Part shown: positions 18,451-28,995 of the stretch, one piece after another | How the letters are laid out: the number at the start of each line of letters is the position of its first letter | Position numbering within the stretch: the first letter of the stretch is position 1 | DNA from: Pontibacter virosus | GTDB taxonomy: Bacteria; Bacteroidota; Bacteroidia; Cytophagales; Hymenobacteraceae | Assembly (NCBI RefSeq): GCF_003096355.1 | Contig: NZ_QEKI01000015.1 | Coordinates: 62,001 to 126,000, forward strand | Direction: 5' to 3' | DNA: 64,000 bases | Position numbers and translations under genes: made by a program | Notes under the pieces: model-generated | What the model was told of the DNA's origin: nothing | The model's input: the letters and a program-made list of their open reading frames with translations, nothing else | Databases searched by the model: none

Positions 18451-21400
18451 ATGATGGAAACTTCATACGAGCTGCAGGTTTTGCAAAATGAGCTCGAAAA
18501 AGAAAAGAAAGCACGTCAGGAAGCTGAACTTAAGGCCACCTCTCTTGCCAGCGAACTAGAGCTGCTGCGTACAAATCAGCCTGATACAACGGCAGAGCTC
18601 GTGCAAAATGTCATGCACATGGTGCCGAGTATCGTCTACATTTACGATCTGGATCAGAATAAAAGCATCTACCTTAACAACAGCATCAAAACGATTCTGG
18701 GGTACACGCAACAGGACCTGGATGCCATGGACGGTCATTTTTTTATGTCCGTTATACAAGACGTGGACAAGCCCGTCCTGCTGCAGCACACCTCGGGCAT
18801 GCTAAGTGCCCGGGACGGCGAGATTCGGGAAATAACATATAGTGTACGGGCAAGGGACGGCTCCAGCAGAATTCTATTTTGTAAGGAAGCCGTTTTCAGA
18901 CGCAATGCCGATGGCAAAGTTAGCCAGATCATCGGATCGGCTGAGGACACCACCAAATTGCGTCAGAAGAACCAGGAACTGGCCGAACAGAAAGCGTTTT
19001 ATGAGGCCATCCTGAACAATCTGCCTTCAGACGTGGCTGTTTATGATGATCAGCTGCGCTACATTTTTGTGAACCCGACGGCCGTGTCGGATCCACACCT
19101 TCGGGAATGGATCATTAATAAAACGAACGAAGAGTACTGCGCTTACCGCAATGTGCCGTTGCACCGCATAGAAAACCGTGGTAAGCATTTAATTAAAGTC
19201 TTACAGGAACGTCGTCAGGTCTCGTTTGAGGAAAGGCTCGTCGATAAACAGGGCAACGCAAGTTACCATATCCGAAAACTCAAGCCAGTACTCGACGAGA
19301 AGGGCGAAGTAAGGATCGTTATCGGGCACGGACTTAATATTACCGATCTGCATCACGCACAGCAGGAGATCAAAAACAGTGAAGCCAAAATACGGGCGAT
19401 GCTGGATGCCATACCTGACCTTATGTTTATCATCGACAAACGTGGGGTATACCTGGAGATGCATAATGAACACTCACAGTACGATATCATGCAGCCCTCA
19501 GAGGTGGTTGGGAAAACACTCTTTGATATGCTCCCTGCTTCCCTCAGCCAAAAAGCATTTGACCTGATACAGGACGTGCTGGCAACCGGTCAGATGCAGT
19601 CAATAAACTACGAACTGGACGAGCGGTTTTACGAAGGACGTATCGTAAAGTACAATGAAGAGCAGGTGTTGACGATTGTACGCGATGTGACAGAAGAGCG
19701 TAAGGCTGCCGATGAAGTAAAAGAGAAGAATGACTTTATCAGACTGGTGCTAGATACCAGTCCTACACTGATTTATGTAAAGGACGGCGCAGGCAATTTC
19801 AAACTTGTGAACCATGAGTGCGCCGCGCTGTTTGGAAAGGAGCCAAAGGATCTTCTGGATCAGAATACCAACGATCTGCATAAGGTGTCGCAAGAATTGC
19901 AGTATTATAACGAGGTTGACCAAATCGTGATCCAAACCGGTCAGGAGCTTCGTGTACAGGACAGCTTTACCCTGCCTGATGGTCGCGTGGAATGGTTCAA
20001 CACCATCAAAAAGCCCCTTACCACAAAAAATGGCGATGTGCATGTGCTGGGCATATCCGCAAACATCACAGAGCAATATAACGCCAACAAACGACTGGAG
20101 GAGAGCGAGGAACTGCACAGGCTGCTGTCCGAAAACTCACGCGACCTGGTTTGTTTGCACGACGCTGAGGGAAACTTTCTCTATGTCTCGAATGCCGTGG
20201 AAGAGATGCTGGGCTACAAGCCCGCTGAGTTGATCGGAATTTCTGCCTATGATATCATACATCCGGATGATGCGCTCAAAGTGCACACCATGGGCCACCA
20301 GATCGCTTTAGAGAAAAGACACGACACGACTGTACAGCACCGTAAAAAGCACCGGGATGGCCACTACATCTGGGTCGAAACCAGCATCAAGCCCATTACC
20401 AACAATGCAGACAATATCATCAAAATTCAGTCCTCTTCACGTGAAATAACAGAGCGCCGGCTGGCAGAAGAAGCTCTCAAAAAGAGCGAGAAGAAGTACC
20501 GTGACCTGATCAAGTACAGCCAGGCTTATTTGTGTACGCACGATATGCAGGGCGTCATCCTTTCTGTTAACCCCTACCTGGTCGAAATGCTGGGCTATAC
20601 AGAAGAGGAGATTCTGGGTAAAGAGCTAAAACAGTTCTTCCCGCTACTGCATCGCCAGCACTTCCCGGACTACCTGAAGCAGTTTGAAGATAACACCGTG
20701 GTCAAAGGTATACTGAGCGTACTGCGGAAAGACAAAGAGGAGCGCTTCCTCAACTACCAGAATTATAAAGTAAGTGAAGATGGTCAGGCCCCTTACGTCA
20801 TTGGGATTGCGCAGGACGTGACCGACCGGATCATGACCGAGCGTGAACTCAAAAATGCCAAAGAAGCGGCTGAAGAGTCTGCACGGGTAAAAGAGAACTT
20901 TCTAGCCAATATGAGCCACGAGATCAGGACGCCACTCAATGGTATACTGGGCATGAGTGGTCTGTTGCACAAAACCCAGCTGGACGATACGCAACTCAAT
21001 TACCTCAAGATCATCAACAAGTCTGCTGACAACCTGCTGGTCGTTATAAATGACATTCTGGATGTGGCTAAGATTGAAGCAGGTAAGCTGGAGCTGGAGT
21101 CTATTCCATTCAGAATTGAAGAGACTGTGCAAGCAGCCTATCAGGCATTGAAGTACAAGGCCGAAGAAAAGGATATTGCCCTTCAGCTTGGCCAGTTGGA
21201 CCTGCCGCATAGCCTATTGCAGGGAGATCCCTACCGCCTGAATCAGATTCTTCTGAATTTGTTAAACAATGCCATTAAGTTCACGGAGGAAGGAAGCGTT
21301 ACCCTGCACGCCAGAACGCTGGAGGAAACACCATCTACCCTCACCATCGAGTTTTCGGTAGTTGATACAGGTATAGGCGTACCGTCCGACAAAAAGGATT

Positions 21401-22413
21401 TGATCTTCGAGGGCTTTACACAGGCCTATTCCAGCATCACCCGTAAGTATGGAGGTACCGGACTCGGACTCAGCATTTGTAAAAACCTGGTAGAGCGGCA
21501 GGGTGGCGATATCTGGGTAGAAGATAATCCGCAAGGAGGCAGTATTTTCCAGTTTATGATCACTTACCCGAAAAGCGAAATAGACAAACTCCCGGAGGAA
21601 GAAGCCGCAGATATTGACTACAGTAGCCTGGGTGCTGTAAAGGTATTGCTGGCAGAGGACAATGAAGTGAACGTTTTCCTGGCGCAGGCTATCATGGAAG
21701 AATGGGGCTTTGCGCTGGACGTTGCCACCAACGGCCTCGAAGCTGTCGAAATGGTACAGCGATCGGATTACGACATTGTACTGATGGACATCCAGATGCC
21801 GGAACTAAGCGGAATTGATGCTACGATACAGATCAGGGCTATGGGCGATCCGCGTAAAGCCGGTATTCCGATCATTGCCCTCACAGCCAATGCTCTGAAA
21901 GGAGATGCCGAAAAATACCTGAGCGCAGGTATGAATGACTATCTGTCGAAGCCTTTTGAATCTGAAGTGCTGTTTGCCAAAATTGCCAGCCTGGTACCTG
22001 ATAAGCAATACAGAGCCGAGCAAAAAGGCACTGACACTCCACAGCAAGTGCAGGATGAGCAAGTGAATGCTGCTCCACTTTACAGCATGGAGGTCATCCA
22101 GAAAATGTCGCACAACAACGAGGTGTTTATGAACCGTGCCCGTCAGCTCTTTGCCGATACCATACCTGTTACCGTGCGCGATCTGCAAATTGCGCTGGAG
22201 CAGAATGACTGGAAGTCGGTGAGTGCCTTGGCGCACAAGGTTAAGTCTACCATTGACACCATGAAGATCGACTCCCTGAAAGAAACTGTGCGGTTTGTAG
22301 AGTCAAATGCCAAGCAGGAAACCAATTTAGCTGAAGTGCGCACGGGCGCCATGCAAATCGCAAAGGTGCTGCTGCAGGTAGTCGATCAGATTTGCGAAGA
22401 AATCAGTTCGTAA
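18451..22413 (+). CDS. Hybrid histidine kinase: six PAS, kinase, receiver, Hpt
   Basis: A 1320-residue soluble phosphorelay protein. A short coiled coil (about 5-40, rich in Glu/Lys/Ala) precedes six PAS units at roughly 50-165, 178-290, 303-405, 410-535, 545-670 and 675-800. The DHp helix has the acceptor His823 ([20 protein letters not shown]); the ATPase has [24 protein letters not shown] and [15 protein letters not shown]. The receiver carries Asp1113 ([13 protein letters not shown]) and an Hpt domain carries His1262 ([13 protein letters not shown]). It can pass phosphate His-Asp-His to an external regulator. ATG codons at 18451 and 18454 are equally usable. Confidence 0.95.
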   Translation: MMETSYELQVLQNELEKEKKARQEAELKATSLASELELLRTNQPDTTAELVQNVMHMVPSIVYIYDLDQNKSIYLNNSIKTILGYTQQDLDAMDGHFFMSVIQDVDKPVLLQHTSGMLSARDGEIREITYSVRARDGSSRILFCKEAVFRRNADGKVSQIIGSAEDTTKLRQKNQELAEQKAFYEAILNNLPSDVAVYDDQLRYIFVNPTAVSDPHLREWIINKTNEEYCAYRNVPLHRIENRGKHLIKVLQERRQVSFEERLVDKQGNASYHIRKLKPVLDEKGEVRIVIGHGLNITDLHHAQQEIKNSEAKIRAMLDAIPDLMFIIDKRGVYLEMHNEHSQYDIMQPSEVVGKTLFDMLPASLSQKAFDLIQDVLATGQMQSINYELDERFYEGRIVKYNEEQVLTIVRDVTEERKAADEVKEKNDFIRLVLDTSPTLIYVKDGAGNFKLVNHECAALFGKEPKDLLDQNTNDLHKVSQELQYYNEVDQIVIQTGQELRVQDSFTLPDGRVEWFNTIKKPLTTKNGDVHVLGISANITEQYNANKRLEESEELHRLLSENSRDLVCLHDAEGNFLYVSNAVEEMLGYKPAELIGISAYDIIHPDDALKVHTMGHQIALEKRHDTTVQHRKKHRDGHYIWVETSIKPITNNADNIIKIQSSSREITERRLAEEALKKSEKKYRDLIKYSQAYLCTHDMQGVILSVNPYLVEMLGYTEEEILGKELKQFFPLLHRQHFPDYLKQFEDNTVVKGILSVLRKDKEERFLNYQNYKVSEDGQAPYVIGIAQDVTDRIMTERELKNAKEAAEESARVKENFLANMSHEIRTPLNGILGMSGLLHKTQLDDTQLNYLKIINKSADNLLVVINDILDVAKIEAGKLELESIPFRIEETVQAAYQALKYKAEEKDIALQLGQLDLPHSLLQGDPYRLNQILLNLLNNAIKFTEEGSVTLHARTLEETPSTLTIEFSVVDTGIGVPSDKKDLIFEGFTQAYSSITRKYGGTGLGLSICKNLVERQGGDIWVEDNPQGGSIFQFMITYPKSEIDKLPEEEAADIDYSSLGAVKVLLAEDNEVNVFLAQAIMEEWGFALDVATNGLEAVEMVQRSDYDIVLMDIQMPELSGIDATIQIRAMGDPRKAGIPIIALTANALKGDAEKYLSAGMNDYLSKPFESEVLFAKIASLVPDKQYRAEQKGTDTPQQVQDEQVNAAPLYSMEVIQKMSHNNEVFMNRARQLFADTIPVTVRDLQIALEQNDWKSVSALAHKVKSTIDTMKIDSLKETVRFVESNAKQETNLAEVRTGAMQIAKVLLQVVDQICEEISS

Positions 22414-22437
22414 GTAAGTTATAATTTCGAAATTACA

Positions 22438-22480
22438 GCCTGCCCTGCTAGCATGATGATGTACGGGGCAGGCTTTTTTG
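22438..22480 (+). terminator. Rho-independent terminator of the hybrid kinase
   Basis: GCCTGCCC pairs with GGGCAGGC, followed by TTTTTT at 22474-22479. It starts 25 bp after the kinase stop. Confidence 0.85.
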
Positions 22481-22536
22481 TAAAGTTTTAGCCCAATCAA
22501 CCGTAAGCCCTACTGACAGCTAAGTACATTTTACCT

Positions 22537-23709
22537 ATGCCCTCTACCCTGCCCCTTGTTTCTATACCTGATCTGCATGAAATCACGGCGTTACGCCACC
22601 ACTTGCACCGGCACCCTGAACTCTCCGGCCTTGAGTATGAAACAAGTCTCACCCTTAAAAGCTTCTTACAGCGTTACCAGCCTGCTGAAATAATAAAAGA
22701 TCTTGGCGGCACTGGCTTCGCAGCCATCTTCCATGGAAGCGAAACGAACGAAGGACCAACCGTATTGTTTCGTGCGGAGTTAGATGCACTCCCGATAATT
22801 GAACAAAACGAGCTACCCTATACCTCCATTCATATAAGTGTCAGTCACAAATGCGGGCACGATGGACATATGTCCATTTTAGCCGGGCTTGCCAGTATGT
22901 TGCACCATAACCCATTGCCACGGGGCCGCGTGGTACTGCTGTTTCAGACTGCAGAGGAGAACGGCGCGGGTGCCTTGGCAGTACTCCGGACGGCGGCCTT
23001 TCAGCAGCTTGCTCCTGATTATGTTTTTGCGCTGCACAATATCCCTGGTTTACCCATGGGACAGGTACTCTACCGCCCAGACATATTCGCGGCAGCCTCT
23101 GTGGGACTGCAGGTGAAGCTGCATGGCAAAGAGTCCCATGCGGCGGAGCCTGAGAATGGGCTGAACCCAGGTGAAGGCATGAGCGAACTGATTCAAGCCT
23201 TTAATGCCCTGATCCGGGACCCACAAAATTTTCGGGACCTGACATTGCTCACCATTGTGCATGCCCGCTTGGGTGAAGTCTCCTTTGGTATCAACCCAGG
23301 TTTTGCGGTGGTATTGGCCACACTCAGGGCCTTTGAGCAGGAAGACCTGAATAAACTGAAATCACTTGCAGTAGAGTCTGTTAGGCTGGTTACGCTCAAG
23401 TACGGATTAAGGTATGAGTTGGAGTGGTTCGAAGAATTTCCCGCCACACGCTGTAGTGAGGAAGCAGTAAAACTTGTAGCGGAAGCAGCAAGGCAACTGG
23501 ACATGGACGTGAAGCAGGCCGCACAACCGGTTCGCTGGTCTGAGGACTTCGGGCACTTCACCAACAGGTATAGCGGTGCCCTTTTCGGATTGGGCTCCGG
23601 TCCGGACCAACCACAGCTCCACCATGCCGACTATGATTTTCCTGATGAACTTATACCTACGGGAGCCGCCTTGTTTTACCGCATCGCAGCGTCTGTAATA
23701 AACCCCTAA
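22537..23709 (+). CDS. M20-family metal-dependent amidohydrolase
   Basis: A 390-residue zinc peptidase/deacylase of the M20D group (hippurate hydrolase, IAA-amino-acid hydrolase type). HHLHRHPELSGLEYET at the start, FRAELDALPIIEQNELPY, the metal-binding HKCGHDGHMSILAGLA, the catalytic Glu pair in FQTAEENGAGA, and FALHNIPGLPMG are all present. The dimerisation domain includes HGKESHAAEPENGLNPGE. The substrate is an N-acyl amino acid or dipeptide. It is followed 7 bp later by alanine racemase, so the two are probably co-transcribed and perhaps linked to amino-acid or peptidoglycan metabolism. Confidence 0.92.
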   Translation: MPSTLPLVSIPDLHEITALRHHLHRHPELSGLEYETSLTLKSFLQRYQPAEIIKDLGGTGFAAIFHGSETNEGPTVLFRAELDALPIIEQNELPYTSIHISVSHKCGHDGHMSILAGLASMLHHNPLPRGRVVLLFQTAEENGAGALAVLRTAAFQQLAPDYVFALHNIPGLPMGQVLYRPDIFAAASVGLQVKLHGKESHAAEPENGLNPGEGMSELIQAFNALIRDPQNFRDLTLLTIVHARLGEVSFGINPGFAVVLATLRAFEQEDLNKLKSLAVESVRLVTLKYGLRYELEWFEEFPATRCSEEAVKLVAEAARQLDMDVKQAAQPVRWSEDFGHFTNRYSGALFGLGSGPDQPQLHHADYDFPDELIPTGAALFYRIAASVINP

Positions 23710-23716
23710 CCACTTC

Positions 23717-24868
23717 ATGTTCCATAGTTCTTATATCGAAATAAGCAGTTCATCTTTAGCGCATAACATTAAGTTTCTTAAAGCCCAGCTAAGCCCTGCC
23801 ACCCGCTTTTCTTCCGTGATAAAGGGAAACGCGTATGGGCACGGCATTGAGGAGTTCGGGAAACTGGCTCATACCTGCGGAGTTGACCATTTCTCAGTTT
23901 TCAGTGCCGATGAGGCCTACCGCCTGCATCAAGTGCTGCCCCGGCACGTTACCATCATGATCATGGGCTACATTGATGATGCGGAACTGGCCTGGGCTAT
24001 TGCTAACGACATTGAGCTTTATATTTTTTCGATCAACAGGTTGGAACAAGCAGCCATTGCAGCCCGATCTTTACAAAAGCCGGCCCGTATCCATCTCGAT
24101 CTGGAGACCGGCATGAATCGCATTGGATTAGACACCGCTGAAATAGAACGAGCTGCCGATATTATTCTAAAGCAACCTGATGCATTTGAGCTAGTGGGAG
24201 TGTCCACGCACTATGCAGGGGCTGAGAGCAGTGAAAACCATGACCGGGTAACAGGACAGTTAAACAAATACCACCTGGCCGTGCGCTCGATTCTGCAGAA
24301 AGGACTTAAGATAAAAACCCTGCATACAGCCTGCTCGGCAGCCGTTATGTCATACCCTGAAACGCATCTGGACTTGGTACGGGTTGGTATTATGCAGTAT
24401 GGTTTCTGGCCAAGCCCGGAAATCTACCAGCGTTATATGGGAGTGAGCACTGACCGCACAGATCCCTTGAGGCGGTTAATCAATTGGAAAAGCCATGTAA
24501 TGAGCTTAAAGCTAGTACCGTCGGGTGAGTTTATAGGGTATGGCAAAAGTTTTCAGGCCAGCAGCGAAATGCTGATTGCGGCCATTCCGGTGGGGTACGC
24601 CTGGGGGTATAGTCGTAGCCTGAGTAACCAGGGGCATGTACTCATCAGATCGCATAGGGCGCCTGTGGTTGGCATTGTTAATATGAATGTACTGATGGTG
24701 GATGTGACAGGTATACCCAACGTGTCGCTGCAGGACGAGGTCGTACTGCTGGGCAAACAGGGGAATGAGCACATTACGGTGGCTTCCTTTGCCGAGCTCA
24801 GCACACAGCTCAACTATGAATTACTCACCAGACTCCCCATAAACATCCCCCGGATCATCATAGACTAG
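23717..24868 (+). CDS. alr: Alanine racemase
   Basis: Converts L- to D-alanine for peptidoglycan. 383 residues, PLP-dependent, with an N-terminal TIM barrel: the PLP lysine is Lys36 in FSSVIKGNAYGHG. RIHLDLETGMNRIGL and LVGVSTHYAGAESSEN are the barrel strands that bind the cofactor, and VRVGIMQYGFWPS follows. The C-terminal beta domain has IGYGKSFQASSE, with the second catalytic Tyr region, and VPVGYAWGYSR-type residues (IPVGYAWGYSRSLSNQG). The length is usual. Its stop overlaps the stop of the convergent channel gene by 4 bp. Confidence 0.95.
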   Translation: MFHSSYIEISSSSLAHNIKFLKAQLSPATRFSSVIKGNAYGHGIEEFGKLAHTCGVDHFSVFSADEAYRLHQVLPRHVTIMIMGYIDDAELAWAIANDIELYIFSINRLEQAAIAARSLQKPARIHLDLETGMNRIGLDTAEIERAADIILKQPDAFELVGVSTHYAGAESSENHDRVTGQLNKYHLAVRSILQKGLKIKTLHTACSAAVMSYPETHLDLVRVGIMQYGFWPSPEIYQRYMGVSTDRTDPLRRLINWKSHVMSLKLVPSGEFIGYGKSFQASSEMLIAAIPVGYAWGYSRSLSNQGHVLIRSHRAPVVGIVNMNVLMVDVTGIPNVSLQDEVVLLGKQGNEHITVASFAELSTQLNYELLTRLPINIPRIIID

Positions 24869-25713
24869 GCAGGGTTCCCCACTGCCTCCTGCTTTCTATG
24901 AAGTTCATAGCCGCAGTTGTCGCAAAAGTTAGCCGTTGGGGCGTGTCCTTCTTTGTGGCAGTTCGGACAAACGCGGGTGTTGGTATTCATGCGTTCTGCA
25001 TTGGCTAGCTCTACTGACACAATGCCTGTAGGTACTGCAATTATACCGTAACCAGTGATCATCAGTAAACTGGCCAGAAATTGCCCCAACGGCGTAACTG
25101 GCGTGATGTCACCAAATCCTACTGTGGTGAGTGTCACAATGGCCCAGTAGATGCTCTTCGGGATGCTCGTATACCCACTCTGCCTGCCTTCTATCACATA
25201 CATCAGGGCGCCCACTACAATAACCATCATCAGCACAACTCCCAAAAATACGGTGATCTTGGTTAAACTGGCACGCAAAGCCTTTGACAGTACCTGTCCT
25301 TCGTTCACAAACCGTGTCAGGCGAAAGACCCTGGCAATGCGCAGCAGTCGGAATACCCGAATGACCAACAGGTATTGGGAACCCAATATAAAGAGACTCA
25401 GGTAGGTTGGAATGATCGCCAGAAAATCAATGATCCCGAAAAAAGAGAAAATATAGTTAAGTGGTTTTCCTGAGCTGTAAATGCGCAGCAGATACTCAAT
25501 TGTAAAGAGAATGGTGAATGCCCACTCCAGTGCCTGGAAAAGGTGGAGGTAGTCTCTCCTCAAACTTACAACACTCTCCAGCGAAACCACCACCACACTG
25601 GCCACAATCATAAACAGCAGTATCACATCAAAAGCCTTACCTGCCGGCGTTTCAGCTTCAAAAATGATACTATACAGTTTCCGCTTTAAAATGTCACTGC
25701 CCTGACTTGCCAT
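24865..25713 (-). CDS. Voltage-gated-type potassium channel with C-terminal zinc ribbon
   Basis: A 282-residue inner-membrane channel. Six hydrophobic segments are visible. S4 carries spaced arginines (RVFRLLRIARVFRLTRFV), and the pore loop has the K+ selectivity filter TLTTVGFGDITPV. After the last helix comes a short cytoplasmic tail ending in two CxxC knuckles, CPNCHKEG and FCDNCGYEL, a rubredoxin-like zinc ribbon. The channel core is standard KvAP/MthK-like in size; the ribbon is the unusual part. A DUF389 gene lies 8 bp upstream on the same strand, so the two are probably one operon. Confidence 0.92.
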   Translation of the reverse strand: MASQGSDILKRKLYSIIFEAETPAGKAFDVILLFMIVASVVVVSLESVVSLRRDYLHLFQALEWAFTILFTIEYLLRIYSSGKPLNYIFSFFGIIDFLAIIPTYLSLFILGSQYLLVIRVFRLLRIARVFRLTRFVNEGQVLSKALRASLTKITVFLGVVLMMVIVVGALMYVIEGRQSGYTSIPKSIYWAIVTLTTVGFGDITPVTPLGQFLASLLMITGYGIIAVPTGIVSVELANAERMNTNTRVCPNCHKEGHAPTANFCDNCGYELHRKQEAVGNPA

Positions 25714-25721
25714 ACTGCCGA

Positions 25722-27110
25722 TTATAAGGAAGATGAAACCCTCACCGAGTCGCGGCGGAAGCGACTGGCCATGTACTGCTGTATACGCTGTTCATACTCC
25801 GTTACTTTGGCTGGGTCCACAAAAACGGCACTGGTGTTTTTCGCCTGATCGGCAGCCTGTGGTTTTTTCCATCCGATCATAACCAACATAACTGTATCGA
25901 GCTTTGCTTTGTTTTCGGCTACCGATACGATCTCTCCCACCTCTACTTTGTCAATTTCCGGGAAGATCAGTTTGAGTTCGCGGCTGGCACTCACAGGCGT
26001 ATACGAATTGGCAAGCCGCATCAAGCTGTCGGCACGTTGGCTTTGCATTTTCTGGATCTCAATCGTTCTCAAAAAGTCCTGCGTCAGGTTATTCGTCAGG
26101 TCAGAAGCCATGCGACGCACATCTTCGGCAGACACGTCGAGCTGCACTAGTTTGACCTGGTGTTTCGGGAGTGAATTGTTAGCCAGCAATGTGTTGTAGT
26201 GCGTGATAAGGGTATCATGCACAGGATTTCCAACGCTGTAGATCTTGATCGTGCTGAGGGTATCGGTATCAGAAACCTCCCACTTAATGATCTCATTGTC
26301 TCGGTTAGCGAAGTCGCGCACGATCAGGTTCTCAATTTTCTTTTTGGTCTGTACGTTTTGGTAAATGTTGTAGAGGAAATAGGCGCTGGGTGACACCACG
26401 ATAAAAAGCACGATGGCCATGATACGCGCCACACGGAGCTCCGTGGCTTTGTCTACGTAGTGCTTGGTGTCGAACTTCAGATACTTAACGATCAGGAAAG
26501 TGGCCAGACTGATAAAGACAGCGTTGATGAAAAACAGGTAAAAGCCTCCGAAAAAGAAGTCCAGACGCCCCAGGGCAAGACCGTAGCCCGCTGTACACAG
26601 CGGCGGCATCAGGGCGGTGGCAATGGCTACGCCAGGTATGGCGTTCGATTTATCGGATCTGGAGATAGAGACGATGCCTGCCACACCGCCAAAAAAGGCC
26701 ACCATCACATCGAGCAAGGTTGGTTTGGTACGGGCCAGCAGTTCATTGGTAGGCTCGCCCAAGGGTGTGATCATGAAATAAAACGTACTCACGATAAGGC
26801 CGGCAGCTGCTGCGATGGACAGGTTTTTGACGGACGCCCAGAGCATTTCGCGGTCGTTGATGCCCACCGCCAAGCCCAGCCCCAGGATAGGCGACATGAG
26901 CGGCGAGATAAGCATGGCCCCGATGATGACGGCTCCTGAGCCTGTGTCGAGACCGATGGAGGCCAGCATGGCGGAGCAGATCAGCATCCAGGTATTGTTG
27001 CCACGCACCGGAATCTTATCGTAAATTTCGCGTATTGTGCCTGGCTCATCGGTCTCGTGGATAATGTTGAAAACACTATCCAGCACCTTCTTAATCGAAT
27101 CAAAAATCAT
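25722..27110 (-). CDS. DUF389 (TIGR00341-type) membrane protein
   Basis: A 462-residue membrane protein of the DUF389 family. The N-terminal half has several hydrophobic helices with conserved glycine/proline patches such as GAVIIGAMLISPLMSPILG and GLAVGINDREM. A periplasmic or cytoplasmic alpha/beta C-terminal part (about 290-460) contains a leucine- and glutamine-rich coil. Function is unknown; the family is widespread and often predicted to be a transporter. I start at ATG 27110 (MIFDSIKK) rather than the TTG at 27119. Confidence 0.85.
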   Translation of the reverse strand: MIFDSIKKVLDSVFNIIHETDEPGTIREIYDKIPVRGNNTWMLICSAMLASIGLDTGSGAVIIGAMLISPLMSPILGLGLAVGINDREMLWASVKNLSIAAAAGLIVSTFYFMITPLGEPTNELLARTKPTLLDVMVAFFGGVAGIVSISRSDKSNAIPGVAIATALMPPLCTAGYGLALGRLDFFFGGFYLFFINAVFISLATFLIVKYLKFDTKHYVDKATELRVARIMAIVLFIVVSPSAYFLYNIYQNVQTKKKIENLIVRDFANRDNEIIKWEVSDTDTLSTIKIYSVGNPVHDTLITHYNTLLANNSLPKHQVKLVQLDVSAEDVRRMASDLTNNLTQDFLRTIEIQKMQSQRADSLMRLANSYTPVSASRELKLIFPEIDKVEVGEIVSVAENKAKLDTVMLVMIGWKKPQAADQAKNTSAVFVDPAKVTEYEQRIQQYMASRFRRDSVRVSSSL

Positions 27111-27152
27111 AAACAGCAATTAGCAATTCCTGTAAAAATAACTTTTTCCCGC

Positions 27153-28499
27153 TTAAGTCGCCAACTTTAAGCTGAGCTTAGGAAGTGACTGGGGAAGCGC
27201 CCGGGTATTGTTCAGTGCTTCTATCATGTCGTCTATCTTGTCCCTGTCTCCCCTGTTTTGCACAGCACCATCCGCATCGGCTATGACGAGCCGAGCCTCC
27301 GAAGTGATTGGATCCAGTCTTTTGGGGTTTGATTTTGCTGCCTGGCACAGGTTTTTAAGCAGGTTCAGCAGACGCAGCAAAATAACCGGGTCTTCTCTGC
27401 CATACACCCGGATCGGCCCCAGGCAAAGGCTGAGTAATTCCTGGAAGCTGACCTCATCAAGTCGCAGGCGAAGCACATTCTCTTTGTCATGGTATATTTT
27501 CTCGTCGGTGAGCTCCATCCGCACGATCAGGAGATCGGTCAGGTAGTCGATTGCCTTTATGGCGGTGCCAGGATCGTTTATGCTGGGACTAAGCGCTTTG
27601 ACTGCGCTTTCCGTAATCTGCTTGAAACCATAGAGGTAGTTTATTTCCGCCAGCTCCTCCTGGTAATAGCTCACCTGGGTGTTTAGCTCTTCACAAAAAG
27701 TATCTTTGTTTTCAAGCTTCCCTGTGACCTTGGCAAATGGTAATCCTTTGATCACGAAGTGCCCGAGCGGCTGCAAAAACTCCAGCACCACATCATGCTC
27801 TCTGCAAAGCTCTATCACGGCATCCCTGTCTACTTTTTGCAGATAACCGCTATAGCTACTATTGAGTTGTTGCCAGTTTCCTGTTTCGAAGATGGCGGGG
27901 AGTTCTTTCCCTTCGTCCTGCTCTATTTCCTTGCGCAATTTCTGCAGCGTCAGTTTGTAAATGCTTTCGAGGATGCTGCCAATTTGTATGGCAGTAGAAA
28001 TGGAGTGTATGAAATAAACAAAAAAGGCCAGGCAGAGGATCGTAAAGCACATGGCCAGGAACACGGCAAGCCCCGGCAGGTCGGTGTCATAGTGTTCGGA
28101 GCGAACATTCACCATCACCACCAAGGTATAAATCAGCGTTCCCAGGAATAAGCCCAGCACTTTCTGGTTGGACTTGGAAGTAATAAGTCCTGGAATAACC
28201 CGGGGTGAGAAATTGGCACTCGCCTGGTTGAGCACCAGCATGACCATGGTAAAACCGAAAACGATCAGCGAGAAAACGCCCGTTGCAATCGAGCTCAGGA
28301 TCATGTTGGCCGTTTCGCCATGACTAATGATGAAAAAAGGGAGTTCATCTTCAAGGGATTTGCTGATGCCCCTGGTTTCAAAATAGATCATTAAGACCGC
28401 AATACCGAAAAAGAGCAGGGAGACCAATGTCGGGTAAAAACCTATGCTGGTATAAATGAACTGAACAACAAGCTTCAGCCGGCTTATGATTCTCTTCAT
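27153..28499 (-). CDS. DUF2254 membrane protein
   Basis: A 448-residue integral membrane protein. The ATG at 28499 gives MKRIISRLKLVVQFI followed by four hydrophobic segments in the first 180 residues. The DUF2254 motif NQASANFSPRVIPGL and a large soluble C-terminal domain with ALSPSINDPGTAIKAIDYL are both highly characteristic of the family. Function is unknown. A longer in-frame start at 28562 would add 21 polar residues and is less likely. It sits upstream of DUF389 and the channel on the same strand, suggesting an envelope or ion-homeostasis operon. Confidence 0.87.
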   Translation of the reverse strand: MKRIISRLKLVVQFIYTSIGFYPTLVSLLFFGIAVLMIYFETRGISKSLEDELPFFIISHGETANMILSSIATGVFSLIVFGFTMVMLVLNQASANFSPRVIPGLITSKSNQKVLGLFLGTLIYTLVVMVNVRSEHYDTDLPGLAVFLAMCFTILCLAFFVYFIHSISTAIQIGSILESIYKLTLQKLRKEIEQDEGKELPAIFETGNWQQLNSSYSGYLQKVDRDAVIELCREHDVVLEFLQPLGHFVIKGLPFAKVTGKLENKDTFCEELNTQVSYYQEELAEINYLYGFKQITESAVKALSPSINDPGTAIKAIDYLTDLLIVRMELTDEKIYHDKENVLRLRLDEVSFQELLSLCLGPIRVYGREDPVILLRLLNLLKNLCQAAKSNPKRLDPITSEARLVIADADGAVQNRGDRDKIDDMIEALNNTRALPQSLPKLSLKLAT

Positions 28500-28560
28500 A
28501 TAGTCGTGGCGGGTATGTTGCTTTTGTTTACTGCCAGCTACAGGTATAGGTTGTAAATAC

Positions 28561-28593
28561 AAAGAGCCAGCAGCTGTGGGCTACTGGCTCTTT
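28561..28593. terminator. Terminator after the cNMP-binding-domain gene
   Basis: AAAGAGCCAG at the left pairs with CTGGCTCTTT at the right around an imperfect loop. It lies between the stop of the cNMP-domain gene (28611, minus strand) and the start of DUF2254. It ends in TTT on both strands. Confidence 0.75.
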
Positions 28594-28610
28594 AACATAA
28601 AGTGGTTTAA

Positions 28611-28985
28611 TTATTCGAAAGCCGTGTTGGTGAGGCTGGCTTCCCAGCTCATCATTTTGAGCAGGTATAGTCGCAGCATCGGATTTTCATGCAAAGCTTT
28701 TTTTATCGCTTCCCGTTTTATCCGGATCAGTTCGGTGTGCTCCAGGGTATAGGCCGTGAAGCTGTAGGTATCATGCAGCAGGTCGGTGATGCCGAGCAAA
28801 TAATCTGGTGGGGCAACAGCCTGCTCATCTTTACCTGTTGTATAGTCTGTCAGCGCCACACGCCCCTGCGTGACCAGGTAAAAAAAGGAAACTTCCTCTC
28901 CTTGCCTGAAAATGCAGCTCCCCCGATCCAGGGTTTCTGACTCCCCTTCAATCATCCCTCTTTTTATGAAATCCCTGACTGACAT
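28611..28985 (-). CDS. Small cyclic-nucleotide-binding-domain protein (no HTH)
   Basis: A 124-residue protein consisting only of a cNMP-binding beta-roll: LDRGSCIFRQGEEVSFFYLV, TQGRVALTDYTTG, and a trailing helix LHENPMLRLYLLKMMSWEAS. It resembles the sensor half of Crp/Fnr proteins but stops before any DNA-binding domain, and the phosphate-binding cassette residues are not clearly conserved. It lies 10 bp after a universal stress protein gene on the same strand, at the edge of the cbb3 oxidase locus. Its role is unknown; it may be a stand-alone sensor. Confidence 0.75.
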   Translation of the reverse strand: MSVRDFIKRGMIEGESETLDRGSCIFRQGEEVSFFYLVTQGRVALTDYTTGKDEQAVAPPDYLLGITDLLHDTYSFTAYTLEHTELIRIKREAIKKALHENPMLRLYLLKMMSWEASLTNTAFE

Positions 28986-28995
28986 AGCTGTGGGT

